Source: Pimelobacter simplex (GTDB lineage Bacteria > Actinomycetota > Actinomycetes > Propionibacteriales > Nocardioidaceae). From it: 64,000 bases of DNA. The position numbers and the translations under genes were made by a program. Numbering within the stretch: the first letter of the stretch is position 1; the number at the start of each line of letters is the position of its first letter. Under the pieces are notes generated by a model. The model did not search any database, was not told the DNA's origin, and saw nothing but the letters and a program-made list of their open reading frames with translations. Positions 23,642 through 31,586 of the stretch are shown here, piece after piece. The stretch lies in the NCBI RefSeq assembly GCF_900114845.1, contig NZ_FOUK01000003.1:310001-374000 (forward strand), given 5' to 3'.

Positions 23642-24697
23642 ATGCGTGACGTTGCCGTCGTCGGGTTCGCGCAGCGACAGCTGCAGGACTACGACGGATC
23701 CCCCCAGTGCGCCGAGCTCCTGGTGCCGCTGTTCGCCGAGTGCTACGAGCAGACCGGGTGGACCAAGAAGGACATCGGCTTCTGGTGCTCCGGCTCCTCG
23801 GACTACCTGGCCGGCCGGTCGTTCTCGTTCGTGAGCGCGATCGACGCGATCGGCGTGCTCCCGCCGGTCAACGAGTCCCACGTCGAGATGGACGCCGCCT
23901 GGGCGCTCTACGAGGCGTGGCTCAAGATCCAGACCGGTGAGGTCGACACGGCCCTGGTGTTCGGCTTCGGCAAGGCCTCGGCCGGCGTCCTGCGCCGCAC
24001 CCTGGCCCTGCAGCTCGACCCCTACACGCTCACCCCGCTGTGGCCCGACACCGTGTCGATCGCCGCGCTCCAGGCGCGCCTCGGCATCGACGCCGGCCTG
24101 TGGGACGAGACCGCCATGGCCGAGGTCGTCAACCGCTCGCTCTCCGACGCCGAGAAGAACGAGTACGCCGTCCGCGCGGGCGGCTCGTCCGTCGCGGATC
24201 TCCTCGCCCGGCCGATGTTCGCCGACCCGCTCCGCAAGCACGATGCCGCGCCGGTCACCGACGGTGCCGCCGCGATCGTCCTGGCCGCCGGCGACAAGGC
24301 CCGCGAGGTGCGCGAGCGCCCGGCCTGGATCACCGGCCTGTCCCACTTCACCGACGGGCTCCAGCTCGGCACCCGCGAGCTGACCCGCTCCGAGTCGGCC
24401 TCGCGCGCGGCCGCCGCGGTGGGCGGCCTCGACGGCGTCGAGATCGCCGAGGTGCACGCGCCGTTCAGCCACCAGGAGCTGATCCTGCGCCGCGACCTCG
24501 GGCTCGCCGACGACGTCCGGATCAACCCCTCGGGCGGCCCGCTCGCCGGCAACCCGATGTTCACCGGCGGCGCGATCCGGATCGGCGAGGCCGCTCGCCG
24601 GATCTGGGACGGCACCGCCGACAAGGTGCTCGGCCACGCGACCAGCGGGCCGGCACTGCAGCAGAACCTCGTCTGCGTCATGGAGGGAACGAACTGA
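23642..24697 (+). CDS. ltp4: Thiolase-fold lipid-transfer protein Ltp4 (probable steroid side-chain aldolase)
   Basis: 351 aa (mycobacterial Ltp4 is about 354). It belongs to the SCP-x/Ltp branch of thiolases. The usual nucleophilic Cys is absent (region ESHVEMDAAWALYEA), and the NEAF/HDCF position reads VHAPFSHQE, so true thiolysis is unlikely. Related Ltp2 is a retro-aldolase working with a DUF35 subunit. In Rhodococcus ltp3 and ltp4 are reported as needed for C-24-branched sterol side chains. AAGGA precedes the ATG. Its TGA overlaps the ltp3 ATG (TGATG), indicating coupled translation. Confidence 0.88.
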   Translation: MRDVAVVGFAQRQLQDYDGSPQCAELLVPLFAECYEQTGWTKKDIGFWCSGSSDYLAGRSFSFVSAIDAIGVLPPVNESHVEMDAAWALYEAWLKIQTGEVDTALVFGFGKASAGVLRRTLALQLDPYTLTPLWPDTVSIAALQARLGIDAGLWDETAMAEVVNRSLSDAEKNEYAVRAGGSSVADLLARPMFADPLRKHDAAPVTDGAAAIVLAAGDKAREVRERPAWITGLSHFTDGLQLGTRELTRSESASRAAAAVGGLDGVEIAEVHAPFSHQELILRRDLGLADDVRINPSGGPLAGNPMFTGGAIRIGEAARRIWDGTADKVLGHATSGPALQQNLVCVMEGTN

Positions 24698-25857
24698 TGG
24701 GCAAGACCCCTGCCGCCGTCATCGGCGTCGGCCAGACCCACCACCGGGCCAAGCGCGAGGACGTCTCCATGGCGGGCCTGTGCCGCGAGGCCATGGACCG
24801 TGCGCTCGAGGACGCCGGGCTGACCCTCGACGAGATCGACGCGATCGTCGTCGGCAAGGCGCCGGACCTCTTCGAGGGCGTGATGATGCCCGAGCTCTAC
24901 CTCGCCGAGGCGCTCGGCGCGGCCGGCAAGCCGCTGCTGCGCGTGCACACGGCCGGCTCGGTGGGCGGCTCGACCGCCATCGTCGCGGCCTCGCTCGTGC
25001 AGTCGGGCGTGCACAAGAAGGTGCTGACCGTCGCCTTCGAGAAGCAGTCCGAGTCCAACGCGATGTGGGCGCTGTCGGTGCCGGTGCCGTTCGTGATGCC
25101 GGTCCACGCCGGCGCGGGCGGCTACTTCGCCCCCCACGTGCGCTCCTACATCCGCCGCTCCGGCGCGCCCACCCACATCGGCGCGATCGTCGCCGCCAAG
25201 GACCGCACCAACGCGCTCAAGAACCCCTACGCGCACCTGCGCGAGGAGAAGACCGTCGACATGGTCCTCGCCTCGCAGATGCTGTGGGACCCGATCCGCT
25301 ACGAGGAGACCTGCCCCTCCTCCGACGGCGCGTGCGCGCTGGTCATCGCCGACGAGGACGTCGCGAAGTCGTCGCCCAACCCGGCCTGGATCCACGGCAC
25401 GGTGATGCGCTCCGAGCCGACCACGGCCGCCGAGCGCGACCAGGTCAACCCGCAGGCCGGCCGCGACGCCGCGGCCGCGCTGTGGAAGCAGGCCGGCATC
25501 ACCAGCCCGATCGACGAGATCGACGCGGCCGAGATCTACGTCCCGTTCTCGTGGTTCGAGCCGATGTGGCTCGAGAACCTCGGCTTCGCGGCCGAGGGCG
25601 ACGGCTGGAAGCTCACCGAGGCCGGCGAGACCGCGATGGGCGGCCGGATCCCGGTCAACTGCTCGGGCGGCGTGCTGTCCTCCAACCCGATCGGCGCCTC
25701 GGGCATGCTCCGCTTCGGCGAGGCGGCGCTGCAGGTGCGCGGCGCGGCCGGCGAGCACCAGGTCGACGGCGCCCGCAAGGCGCTCGGCCACGCCTACGGC
25801 GGTGGGTCGCAGTTCTTCGCGATGTGGGTCGTGGGGGCCGACAAGCCCACGAACTGA
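24697..25857 (+). CDS. ltp3: Thiolase-fold lipid-transfer protein Ltp3 (probable steroid side-chain aldolase)
   Basis: 386 aa (about 394 in mycobacteria). A full thiolase fold with VIGVGQTHH at the start. The active-site loop is HTAGSVGGSTAIVA, with Ala where thiolases carry Cys. Other marks are GHAYGGGSQFFAMW and NCSGGVLSSNPIGASG. The missing Cys argues against thiolysis and for C-C bond cleavage by a retro-aldol route, in partnership with Ltp4 and the DUF35 protein (inference from Ltp2-ChsH2). It shares one base with the ltp4 stop codon. The order Rv3520c-like, DUF35, ltp4, ltp3 is conserved with mycobacteria. Confidence 0.88.
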   Translation: MGKTPAAVIGVGQTHHRAKREDVSMAGLCREAMDRALEDAGLTLDEIDAIVVGKAPDLFEGVMMPELYLAEALGAAGKPLLRVHTAGSVGGSTAIVAASLVQSGVHKKVLTVAFEKQSESNAMWALSVPVPFVMPVHAGAGGYFAPHVRSYIRRSGAPTHIGAIVAAKDRTNALKNPYAHLREEKTVDMVLASQMLWDPIRYEETCPSSDGACALVIADEDVAKSSPNPAWIHGTVMRSEPTTAAERDQVNPQAGRDAAAALWKQAGITSPIDEIDAAEIYVPFSWFEPMWLENLGFAAEGDGWKLTEAGETAMGGRIPVNCSGGVLSSNPIGASGMLRFGEAALQVRGAAGEHQVDGARKALGHAYGGGSQFFAMWVVGADKPTN

Positions 25858-25894
25858 CGGTTTGCGCGGGCCGGGAGGCGGTTAGGGTCCGAGG

Positions 25895-26590
25895 GTGAGC
25901 GAGCCCCCGGCGCCGTACCCGCCTCCCCCGCCCTGGCCGGCGTCCCCGGACGCCCCGCCCCCGCGCACGCCGCGCAACGGCATCGCCGTGGCCTCGCTCG
26001 TGCTGGGCATCATCGGGCTCTGCGCCTCGCCGATCCCGCTCCTCAACTTCGTCGGCGGCATCTGCGCACTGATCGGCCTCGTGCTCGGGACGATCGCCCT
26101 GCTCCGAGCCGGCCGCCTCGGGCGCCGGGGCCTGGCGGCCTGGGGCACCGGCCTGTCGGCGACGGCGCTCGTCATCTCCGTCGTCGTCGGCTTCATCGTG
26201 CTGCGCTACCTCGGCGACCTCCTCGACTTCGTCGACCCGCCCGATCCGAGCGCGAAGGTCGGCGAGCGCTTCACCACCGACGACGGCGACCTGTCGATCG
26301 TCGTCACCTCGATCACCTGCCCGGACTCGGAGCCCTGCGACTTCGCGTTCGAGGCGACCAACAAGAGCGACCGGACGATCTACCTCGACAACATCCGGGT
26401 GAAGGGAGTCGTCGACGGCCAATGGCGCGACCCCTGGCTCGACGGCACCACGTCGTCCGTCGACCCCGGCGAGTCGGTCTCCCGGACCGGCACGATCTCG
26501 GTGTCCGGCGGGCGCCTCGACGGGATCGCCTTCGACGCCGACGACGCGTCGAGCCACAGCGCCGTCGTGGTTGCCGCGCCGGGCCCGTAG
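25895..26590 (+). CDS. Membrane protein with DUF4190-type helices and an extracytoplasmic Ig-like domain
   Basis: 231 aa. A Pro-rich cytoplasmic N terminus (about 35 residues) is followed by a DUF4190-like pair of helices, GIAVASLVLGIIGLCASPIPLLN and LRAGRLGRRGLAAWGTGLSATALVIS. Then comes an outside domain of about 115 residues with SITCPDSEPCDFAFEATNKS, resembling DUF4352/telokin-like beta sandwiches with a Cys pair. TAGGGT lies 6 nt before the GTG, a leaderless start. No steroid motif is seen and it has no KstR site of its own. Role unknown. Confidence 0.82.
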   Translation: MSEPPAPYPPPPPWPASPDAPPPRTPRNGIAVASLVLGIIGLCASPIPLLNFVGGICALIGLVLGTIALLRAGRLGRRGLAAWGTGLSATALVISVVVGFIVLRYLGDLLDFVDPPDPSAKVGERFTTDDGDLSIVVTSITCPDSEPCDFAFEATNKSDRTIYLDNIRVKGVVDGQWRDPWLDGTTSSVDPGESVSRTGTISVSGGRLDGIAFDADDASSHSAVVVAAPGP

Positions 26591-26600
26591 TCTTGATCCC

Positions 26601-27368
26601 GTGATGGAGCTGCGTACCCCCACCCAGATCGAGCAGATGCGGCCCGCGGGCCGTTTCGTCGCCTCGGTGATCAAGGCGCTCGGCGAGAAGGCCGACGTCG
26701 GGGTCAACCTGCTCGAGCTCGACGAGCTGGCGCACCGGATGATCAAGGACGCCGGCGCCGAGTCGTGCTACATCGACTACCACCCGTCGTTCGGGGCCAG
26801 CCCCTTCGGCAAGGTGCTCTGCACGTCGGTCAACGACGCGGTGCTGCACGGGCTCCCCCACGACTACGTCCTCCAGGACGGCGACCTGCTCTCCGTCGAC
26901 TTCGCGGCCTCGGTCGACAACTGGGTCGCCGACTCGGCGCTCTCCGTCGTCGTCGGCAAGCCCCGCGACGAGGACCTCCGCCTGATCGAGGTCACCGAGA
27001 AGGCGCTCGCCGCCGGCATCGACGCCGCCCGGGCCGGCAACCGGCTCGGCGACATCTCCTTCGCGATCGGCAGCGTCGCCCACGAGGCCGAGCTCAAGGT
27101 GAACCTCCAGTTCGGCGGCCACGGCGTCGGCCGGACCATGCACGGCGAGCCGCACGTCGCCAACGACGGTCGCGCCGGGCGCGGCCCCAAGCTCCGCCCG
27201 GGCCTGGTCATCGCCATCGAGCCGTGGTTCCTGCACACCACCGACGAGATCGTCTTCGACCCCGACGGCTGGACGATCCGCAGCGCCGACGGCTCCCGGG
27301 GCGCCCATGCCGAGCACACCGTCGCCATCACCGACGGCGACCCGATCATCCTCACCGCGCGCGACTGA
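26601..27368 (+). CDS. map: Type I methionyl aminopeptidase
   Basis: 255 aa. It removes N-terminal Met from new proteins. Metal ligands are recognisable: the Asp pair in SVDFAASVDNWVADSAL, His in GGHGVGRTMH, Glu in IAIEPWF and Glu in AEHTVAI. The conserved YHPSFGASPFGKVLCTSVNDAVLHG region of the substrate pocket is present, with a His upstream of it. I use the GTG at 26601, immediately followed by ATG at 26604, since TAGTCT lies 7 nt upstream (leaderless pattern). Unusually, it is not beside secY/adk as in many actinobacteria, so it is probably a second map paralogue. Confidence 0.93.
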   Translation: MMELRTPTQIEQMRPAGRFVASVIKALGEKADVGVNLLELDELAHRMIKDAGAESCYIDYHPSFGASPFGKVLCTSVNDAVLHGLPHDYVLQDGDLLSVDFAASVDNWVADSALSVVVGKPRDEDLRLIEVTEKALAAGIDAARAGNRLGDISFAIGSVAHEAELKVNLQFGGHGVGRTMHGEPHVANDGRAGRGPKLRPGLVIAIEPWFLHTTDEIVFDPDGWTIRSADGSRGAHAEHTVAITDGDPIILTARD

Positions 27369-27393
27369 TCCGGCCGGCCGGGGACGCGACGAC

Positions 27394-28374
27394 GTGAGCA
27401 TCTTCCGGCGCCGGCGGCGCGACGACGAAGGTGACCAGCCGGGCCGCCCGGACCGAGCGGCCGCACCCGTCGTACCGGACGAGGCACTGCCCTTCCTGGG
27501 CGTCGACGAGGCCCAGCACCTGCGCGGGCTCGTGCGCACGGCGTTCGCCGAGCGCGGGGTCGAGGTGAGCGTCCACGCCGGCCACGTCGCCGACGACTCC
27601 GGGCGCCAGTTCGGGCTGTGGAACGTGGCGGCGTCGTGCCACCAGGACGACCGCGGCCACGCCGCCTGGCCCGCTCTGGTCGGCACCCACGTCGAGCGGG
27701 TGCTGGCCAGCATGGACGCGCCCGACCCGTTCGCCGACCTCAGTCCCCAGCAGGCGGCGACCCGGACCTACGTGCGGCTCTACGAGCGCGACGCGATCCC
27801 CCGCCTCGACGGCTTCCCCCACCGCGAGTTCGCGCCCGGCCTGGTCGAGATGCTCGCGCTCGACCTCCCCGACACCGTCGCCGTGTACGACGACGCCCGG
27901 GCCGCCCGCCTCGGTGGCACCGACGTGCTGCGCGCCCACGGGCTCACCAACCTGCACCGCCAGCCCGTCGAGCAGCTCGAGCGCCTCGACCTGCCCGACG
28001 GCGGCGGCGCCTTCCACGTGCTGCTCGGCGAGTCGGTGCACACCGCCAGCCGGGCCCTGCTGCTGCCCCGGCTGGCCACCGAGCTGACCGGCCACGAGAG
28101 CGGCCGGCACGGCTGGCTGCTGTGCGTCCCCAACCGGCACCAGGTCGCCTGGCACCTGGTCCGCGATGCGACGGTGGTGCCCGTCGTCCAGGCCATGGCC
28201 CGCTTCGCGGCGCTCGGCTTCGGCGACGCCCCCGGCCCGCTCAGCCCCCACCTCTACTGGTGGGACGGCGGCGGCTACCAGCAGCTCAGCCGCCTCGACG
28301 ACGACGGCGCGCTCTCGATCGTCGTCGGGCCGGAGTTCCAGCGGGTGCTCGAGGAGCTCACCGGCGGGTCCTGA
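27394..28374 (+). CDS. Conserved hypothetical soluble protein, 326 aa
   Basis: The GTG at 27394 opens a protein with a basic N terminus (SIFRRRRRDDEG) and a globular part with LPFLGVDEAQHLRGLV, AASCHQDDR, TVAVYDDARAARLG and HGWLLCVPNRHQVAWH. It reminds me of DUF1444-type proteins (two-part alpha/beta proteins of unknown role), but I am unsure. It follows map by 25 bp and may be co-transcribed. Its 3' end overlaps the convergent MFS gene by 17 bp. Bases 27466-27482 repeat the core of the inverted repeat found in that MFS gene. Confidence 0.75.
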   Translation: MSIFRRRRRDDEGDQPGRPDRAAAPVVPDEALPFLGVDEAQHLRGLVRTAFAERGVEVSVHAGHVADDSGRQFGLWNVAASCHQDDRGHAAWPALVGTHVERVLASMDAPDPFADLSPQQAATRTYVRLYERDAIPRLDGFPHREFAPGLVEMLALDLPDTVAVYDDARAARLGGTDVLRAHGLTNLHRQPVEQLERLDLPDGGGAFHVLLGESVHTASRALLLPRLATELTGHESGRHGWLLCVPNRHQVAWHLVRDATVVPVVQAMARFAALGFGDAPGPLSPHLYWWDGGGYQQLSRLDDDGALSIVVGPEFQRVLEELTGGS

Positions 28375-29575
28375 GCACCCCCACGAGCAGCCCGAGCGCC
28401 GCCACCTGGGCGACCGCGACGAGCACGCCGAGGAGCGTCGCGTGGTGGGTGACGAGCGCTCCGGCGACCGCACCGCCCACGATCGCCCCGAGCCCCTGGA
28501 CCGCGGCGAACACGCCGTACCCGGTGGCGCGGCGGGGTCCGGGGACGACGGCCGCGACCTGCGCCTTGACGGTCGAGTCGAGGATCCCGGTGGCCACGCC
28601 CCACAGCGCGACGCCGGCCAGGACCGGGCCGAGGTGGTCGGCGAAGACCAGCGGCGGCAGCACCGCGACCAGCACCGGGACGGCGAGCAGCACCCGCGGC
28701 CCCCACCGGTCGAACAGCGCGCCGGTGCCGAGCGCGGCGACGGCCGCCGTCGCCATCGCGAGGGCGTAGACGACGGGAGCGGCGGCGAGCGGCACGAGCC
28801 CGATCTCGACGAACCGGAACGAGATGATGCCGAACGTCATCAGCCCGGCCGTGGCGAGCGCGGCGGCCGCCGAGAAGACGTGGAACCGGGCCGGCAGGTC
28901 GAGCCCCAGCGCGGCACCGAGCCCCCGTCGTACCGGACGATCTGGTTGTCCGGAGGCCTCTGCGACAGCCAGATCGTCCGGTACGACGGTGAGCTGCGGG
29001 GCACGGCGGGCCAGCTGGGCGAGCAGGAGCAGCGAGAGCGCGCCCGGGATCGCGAGCACCGCGAATCCGGGCCAGAGCGTGCCGGTCAGGGCCGCGATCC
29101 CGGCGACGACGAGCGGCCCGGCGAACGCGCCGACCTGGTCGAGCGCCTTGTGGACGCCGAACGCCCGGCCCATGCTGCCGCCGACGGCGACCCGGGCGAG
29201 CAGGGCGGACTTCGCCGGGCTCCGGATCGCCTTACCCGCCCGCTCGGCGAGGATGAGCGCCGCGGCGACCGCGACGCCCGCCGTCCCGAGCGCGGGGGCG
29301 ACGGCCAGGAGCGGTACGCACACCGCGGTGAGCCCGTACCCGACGACGGTCAGCCGCCAGTGCCGACCGCTGCGGTCCGCCCACGGGCCGGTGCCGAGGC
29401 GCAGCAGCAGCGCCATCGCCTCGCCGGCGCCGGTGACCAGACCGACGACGAGCGCCGAGGCGCCGAGCGTGCCGAGGTACGGGCCCGCGACCGAGCGCAT
29501 GCCCTCGTAGACCATGTCGGCGAGGAGGCTGACGAAACCGAAGGCGACGACGGTCCGCCACGGGCTCCAGGTCAC
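28358..29575 (-). CDS. MFS-family transporter
   Basis: 405 aa with about 12 membrane helices. The loop between helices 2 and 3 has GTGPWADRSGRHWR, a variant of the MFS GxxxDRxGRR motif, and the second half has the corresponding GALFDRWGPR. Actinobacterial relatives are drug-efflux-like, but the substrate is unknown. The central cytoplasmic loop (residues about 196-217, VPDDLAVAEASGQPDR) is encoded by a 26-bp inverted repeat, which looks like an inserted element that kept the frame. The start is GTG at 29575, divergent from the YbdK-type gene with 65 bp between. Confidence 0.85.
   Translation of the reverse strand: MTWSPWRTVVAFGFVSLLADMVYEGMRSVAGPYLGTLGASALVVGLVTGAGEAMALLLRLGTGPWADRSGRHWRLTVVGYGLTAVCVPLLAVAPALGTAGVAVAAALILAERAGKAIRSPAKSALLARVAVGGSMGRAFGVHKALDQVGAFAGPLVVAGIAALTGTLWPGFAVLAIPGALSLLLLAQLARRAPQLTVVPDDLAVAEASGQPDRPVRRGLGAALGLDLPARFHVFSAAAALATAGLMTFGIISFRFVEIGLVPLAAAPVVYALAMATAAVAALGTGALFDRWGPRVLLAVPVLVAVLPPLVFADHLGPVLAGVALWGVATGILDSTVKAQVAAVVPGPRRATGYGVFAAVQGLGAIVGGAVAGALVTHHATLLGVLVAVAQVAALGLLVGVLRTRR
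28925..28989. repeat. 26-bp inverted repeat within the MFS gene
   Basis: Arms 28925-28950 and 28964-28989 pair at 25 of 26 positions (21 bp uninterrupted, starting CCGTCGTACCGGACGATCTGG...). The single exception would be a G-U wobble in RNA, and the loop is 13 nt. It lies in the coding sequence of the central cytoplasmic loop. Part of the arm (17 bp, 28924-28940) recurs exactly at 27466-27482. Confidence 0.92.
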
Positions 29576-29640
29576 GTGGAGGATCCTGTCAGGCGGCGTC
29601 GGCGACTGCCGCGGCGGCCTTCGGGTACCGCGCGCTCGCC

Positions 29641-30753
29641 ATGGATCGACGCACCGTGGGGGTGGAGGAGGAGCTTCTCCTCATCGACCCCGAGAGCCGC
29701 CTTCCCGCACCGCGTGCGGAGCAGGTCCTCAAGTACGCCCGCGAGCACGGCAGCGGTGCGAGCGACGCTCTCGACCACGAGCTCTTCCGCCACCAGCTCG
29801 AGACGCGCACGCCACCGGTCACCTCGCTCGACGACCTCCGCCGGCACCTGGTCGGCGCCCGGCACGACGCGACCGAGGCGGCGGCCGCGGTCGGCCTCGC
29901 GGTGGCGGCGTCCGGCGCCGTCCCCCTGGGGGGCGGGGACCCGCGGACCTCGCCCGACGACCGCTACCGCGCGATGGTCGAGACGTACGGCGAGGTGGCC
30001 CGCCCGGGCGGCACGTGCGGGCTGCACGTCCACGTCGCCATCGACTCCGACGACGACGGCGTCCGCGCGATCGACACGATCACCCCGTGGCTGCCGGTGC
30101 TGCTCGCCATCAGCGCGAACTCGCCCTTCCACCACGGGCGCGACACCCGCTACGCCTCGTGGCGCTCGCAGGTCTGGACGCAGTGGCCGAGCGCCGGACC
30201 GACGGCGCCGTTCGGCTCCGCGGCCGGCTACCGCGAGGCCAGCCGGCAGCTGATCGCGTCGGGTGCGGCCCTCGATCCTGGGATGCTCTACTACGACGCC
30301 CGGCTCTCCGAGAGCTACCCGACCGTCGAGGTCCGGATCACCGACGTCTGCACCGATCCCGACGAGGCGGTGCTGATCGCCGCGCTCGTGCGCGGCCTGG
30401 TCGACCACGCCCTCGCCACCACGTCCGAACCGGCCCCCTGGCGTGCGGAGCTGCTCCGGGCGGCCCGCTGGCGCGCGGCCCGCTACGGGCTCACCGACCG
30501 CCTGCTCGACCCGCGCACCGGCCGGCTCGCCCCGGCGCGCGCCGTCGCGGAGAGCCTGGTGCACCGGGTCCGGGACCAGCTCGAGGCCCACGGCGACACC
30601 GCACTGGTGGACGCCGTGCTCCCCCAGGTCCTCGCCGAGGGCGGGGCCACCCGGCAGCGCGCCGCCTACGAGCGCGGGGGCGGCAACGTGGCGGACGTCG
30701 TCGACGACCTGGTCGCGCGCACCGGCGCCGCATGGCGCCAGGTCAGTGGTTGA
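29641..30753 (+). CDS. YbdK-type carboxylate-amine ligase (glutamate-cysteine ligase 2 family)
   Basis: 370 aa, typical for the family. ATP-dependent ligase of the GCS2 fold: TVGVEEELLLIDPES at the N terminus (acidic metal-binding EEEL), HQLETRTPP, GGDPRTSPDDRY, GTCGLHVHVAI and ISANSPFHHGRDTRYASWRS. The family makes gamma-glutamyl-type amide bonds; YbdK itself has weak glutamate-cysteine ligase activity. The start is ATG at 29641. It overlaps the convergent 50-aa membrane gene by 11 bp. Substrate unknown. Confidence 0.9.
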   Translation: MDRRTVGVEEELLLIDPESRLPAPRAEQVLKYAREHGSGASDALDHELFRHQLETRTPPVTSLDDLRRHLVGARHDATEAAAAVGLAVAASGAVPLGGGDPRTSPDDRYRAMVETYGEVARPGGTCGLHVHVAIDSDDDGVRAIDTITPWLPVLLAISANSPFHHGRDTRYASWRSQVWTQWPSAGPTAPFGSAAGYREASRQLIASGAALDPGMLYYDARLSESYPTVEVRITDVCTDPDEAVLIAALVRGLVDHALATTSEPAPWRAELLRAARWRAARYGLTDRLLDPRTGRLAPARAVAESLVHRVRDQLEAHGDTALVDAVLPQVLAEGGATRQRAAYERGGGNVADVVDDLVARTGAAWRQVSG

Positions 30754-30895
30754 GACCCCAGACGAAGCCGAAGACACCGGCCGCGACGCCCAGACCGACG
30801 ATGACCCACAGGGAGATCCAGGCCAGGCTGTGCATGCCGTGCTGGTAGTGGTTCTCGGCGAATCCCGGGAACTGGTCGGCGTTGATCTGGCTCAT
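30743..30895 (-). CDS. Small single-helix membrane protein, 50 aa
   Basis: The ATG at 30895 has GGAGG just upstream. An N-terminal polar part (MSQINADQFPGFAENHYQHG) is followed by one hydrophobic helix (about residues 23-46) and ends GLNH. There is a recognisable actinobacterial small-protein look, but I cannot name a family. It overlaps the end of the YbdK-type gene by 11 bp and is followed by the PepSY gene (read on the opposite side), with no evident functional link. Confidence 0.75.
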   Translation of the reverse strand: MSQINADQFPGFAENHYQHGMHSLAWISLWVIVGLGVAAGVFGFVWGLNH

Positions 30896-30960
30896 CTCGC
30901 CCTCCTGGTGGTCGTCGGCCTGCTTCACAACCAGACGCTACTGCACCCGGGCAGCCGGCG

Positions 30961-31491
30961 TCAGCGGTCCTGGACCCGGTTCACCACGGCGAAGGCGGCG
31001 TCCAGGTCGACGTCCCACTCGACGCCGGAGCGGTCCCGCACCTCGACCTCGTAGGTCACGCCGGGGTCGTCGCTCGGGTCGACGTCCACCACGGTGCCGC
31101 CGCCGACCGCGGCGAGGGCGGCCTTCTCGGCTGCGGTGCGCTCGGGCGCGCCGATGGCGACCGGCCGGTCGTCGGCGTCGTCGTCGTTGTCGTCGTCGTC
31201 GGCGTCGCGGTCCAGTACCTTCAGGTCGTCGTCGAGGGTGACGTCGACCTCGCGGCCGTCGTCGAGGCGGACCTCGACCTCGTAGGCCTCCCCCGCGTCG
31301 TCGCTCTTCTCGACGTCGACCGCCCGGCCACCGCCGGCGGCCGCGACCGCGGCGGACTCGACCCGGTCCCGCTCGTCGCCACGGACCTCGTCGGCCGATG
31401 CGGCCCACACGGTCCCTCCGACGGCCAGGACGGCGACGGTGGCGAGGGCGGGGATGACGACGCGCTTGCGGCGCAGGGCGGTGGTCCTCAT
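30961..31491 (-). CDS. Exported protein with two PepSY-like modules
   Basis: 176 aa. A membrane anchor or signal sequence (RRKRVVIPALATVAVLAVGGTVWA) is followed by two PepSY-like repeats (about 40-95 and 115-176), each with AAxAAxGGGxxVDVxxSDDxGxxYEVEV. Between them is an acidic linker (DRDADDDDNDDDADDRP). PepSY proteins bind or inhibit peptidases or act as envelope reporters. It is the last gene of a regulator-kinase-PepSY operon. A TTCAG-n6-TTCAG pair 53 nt upstream of its ATG suggests an extra promoter activated by the adjacent response regulator. GAGGAA precedes the ATG. Confidence 0.85.
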   Translation of the reverse strand: MRTTALRRKRVVIPALATVAVLAVGGTVWAASADEVRGDERDRVESAAVAAAGGGRAVDVEKSDDAGEAYEVEVRLDDGREVDVTLDDDLKVLDRDADDDDNDDDADDRPVAIGAPERTAAEKAALAAVGGGTVVDVDPSDDPGVTYEVEVRDRSGVEWDVDLDAAFAVVNRVQDR

Positions 31492-31544
31492 GGGAGTTCC
31501 TCTCGGGTGGTTCTCGGTGTGGCACCGAGCCTGCCGGGACGTCG

Positions 31545-31560
31545 CTGAACCCTTCCTGAA
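31545..31560 (-). promoter_or_regulatory. Candidate OmpR-type regulator site upstream of the PepSY gene
   Basis: On the minus strand this reads TTCAGGAAGGGTTCAG, two TTCAG half-sites 11 bp apart, the spacing of OmpR/PhoB-family direct repeats. The same arrangement precedes the response-regulator gene (33645-33660). Confidence 0.6.
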
Positions 31561-31586
31561 GGCGTCTGACGGCGCCTTCAGGAAGG
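31551..31586. terminator. Hairpin at the 3' end of the histidine-kinase gene
   Basis: A perfect 14-bp stem CCTTCCTGAAGGCG / CGCCTTCAGGAAGG with an 8-nt loop straddles the kinase stop codon at 31578. It could attenuate read-through into the PepSY gene. It overlaps the TTCAG pair, so it may instead be part of an operator. Confidence 0.6.
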
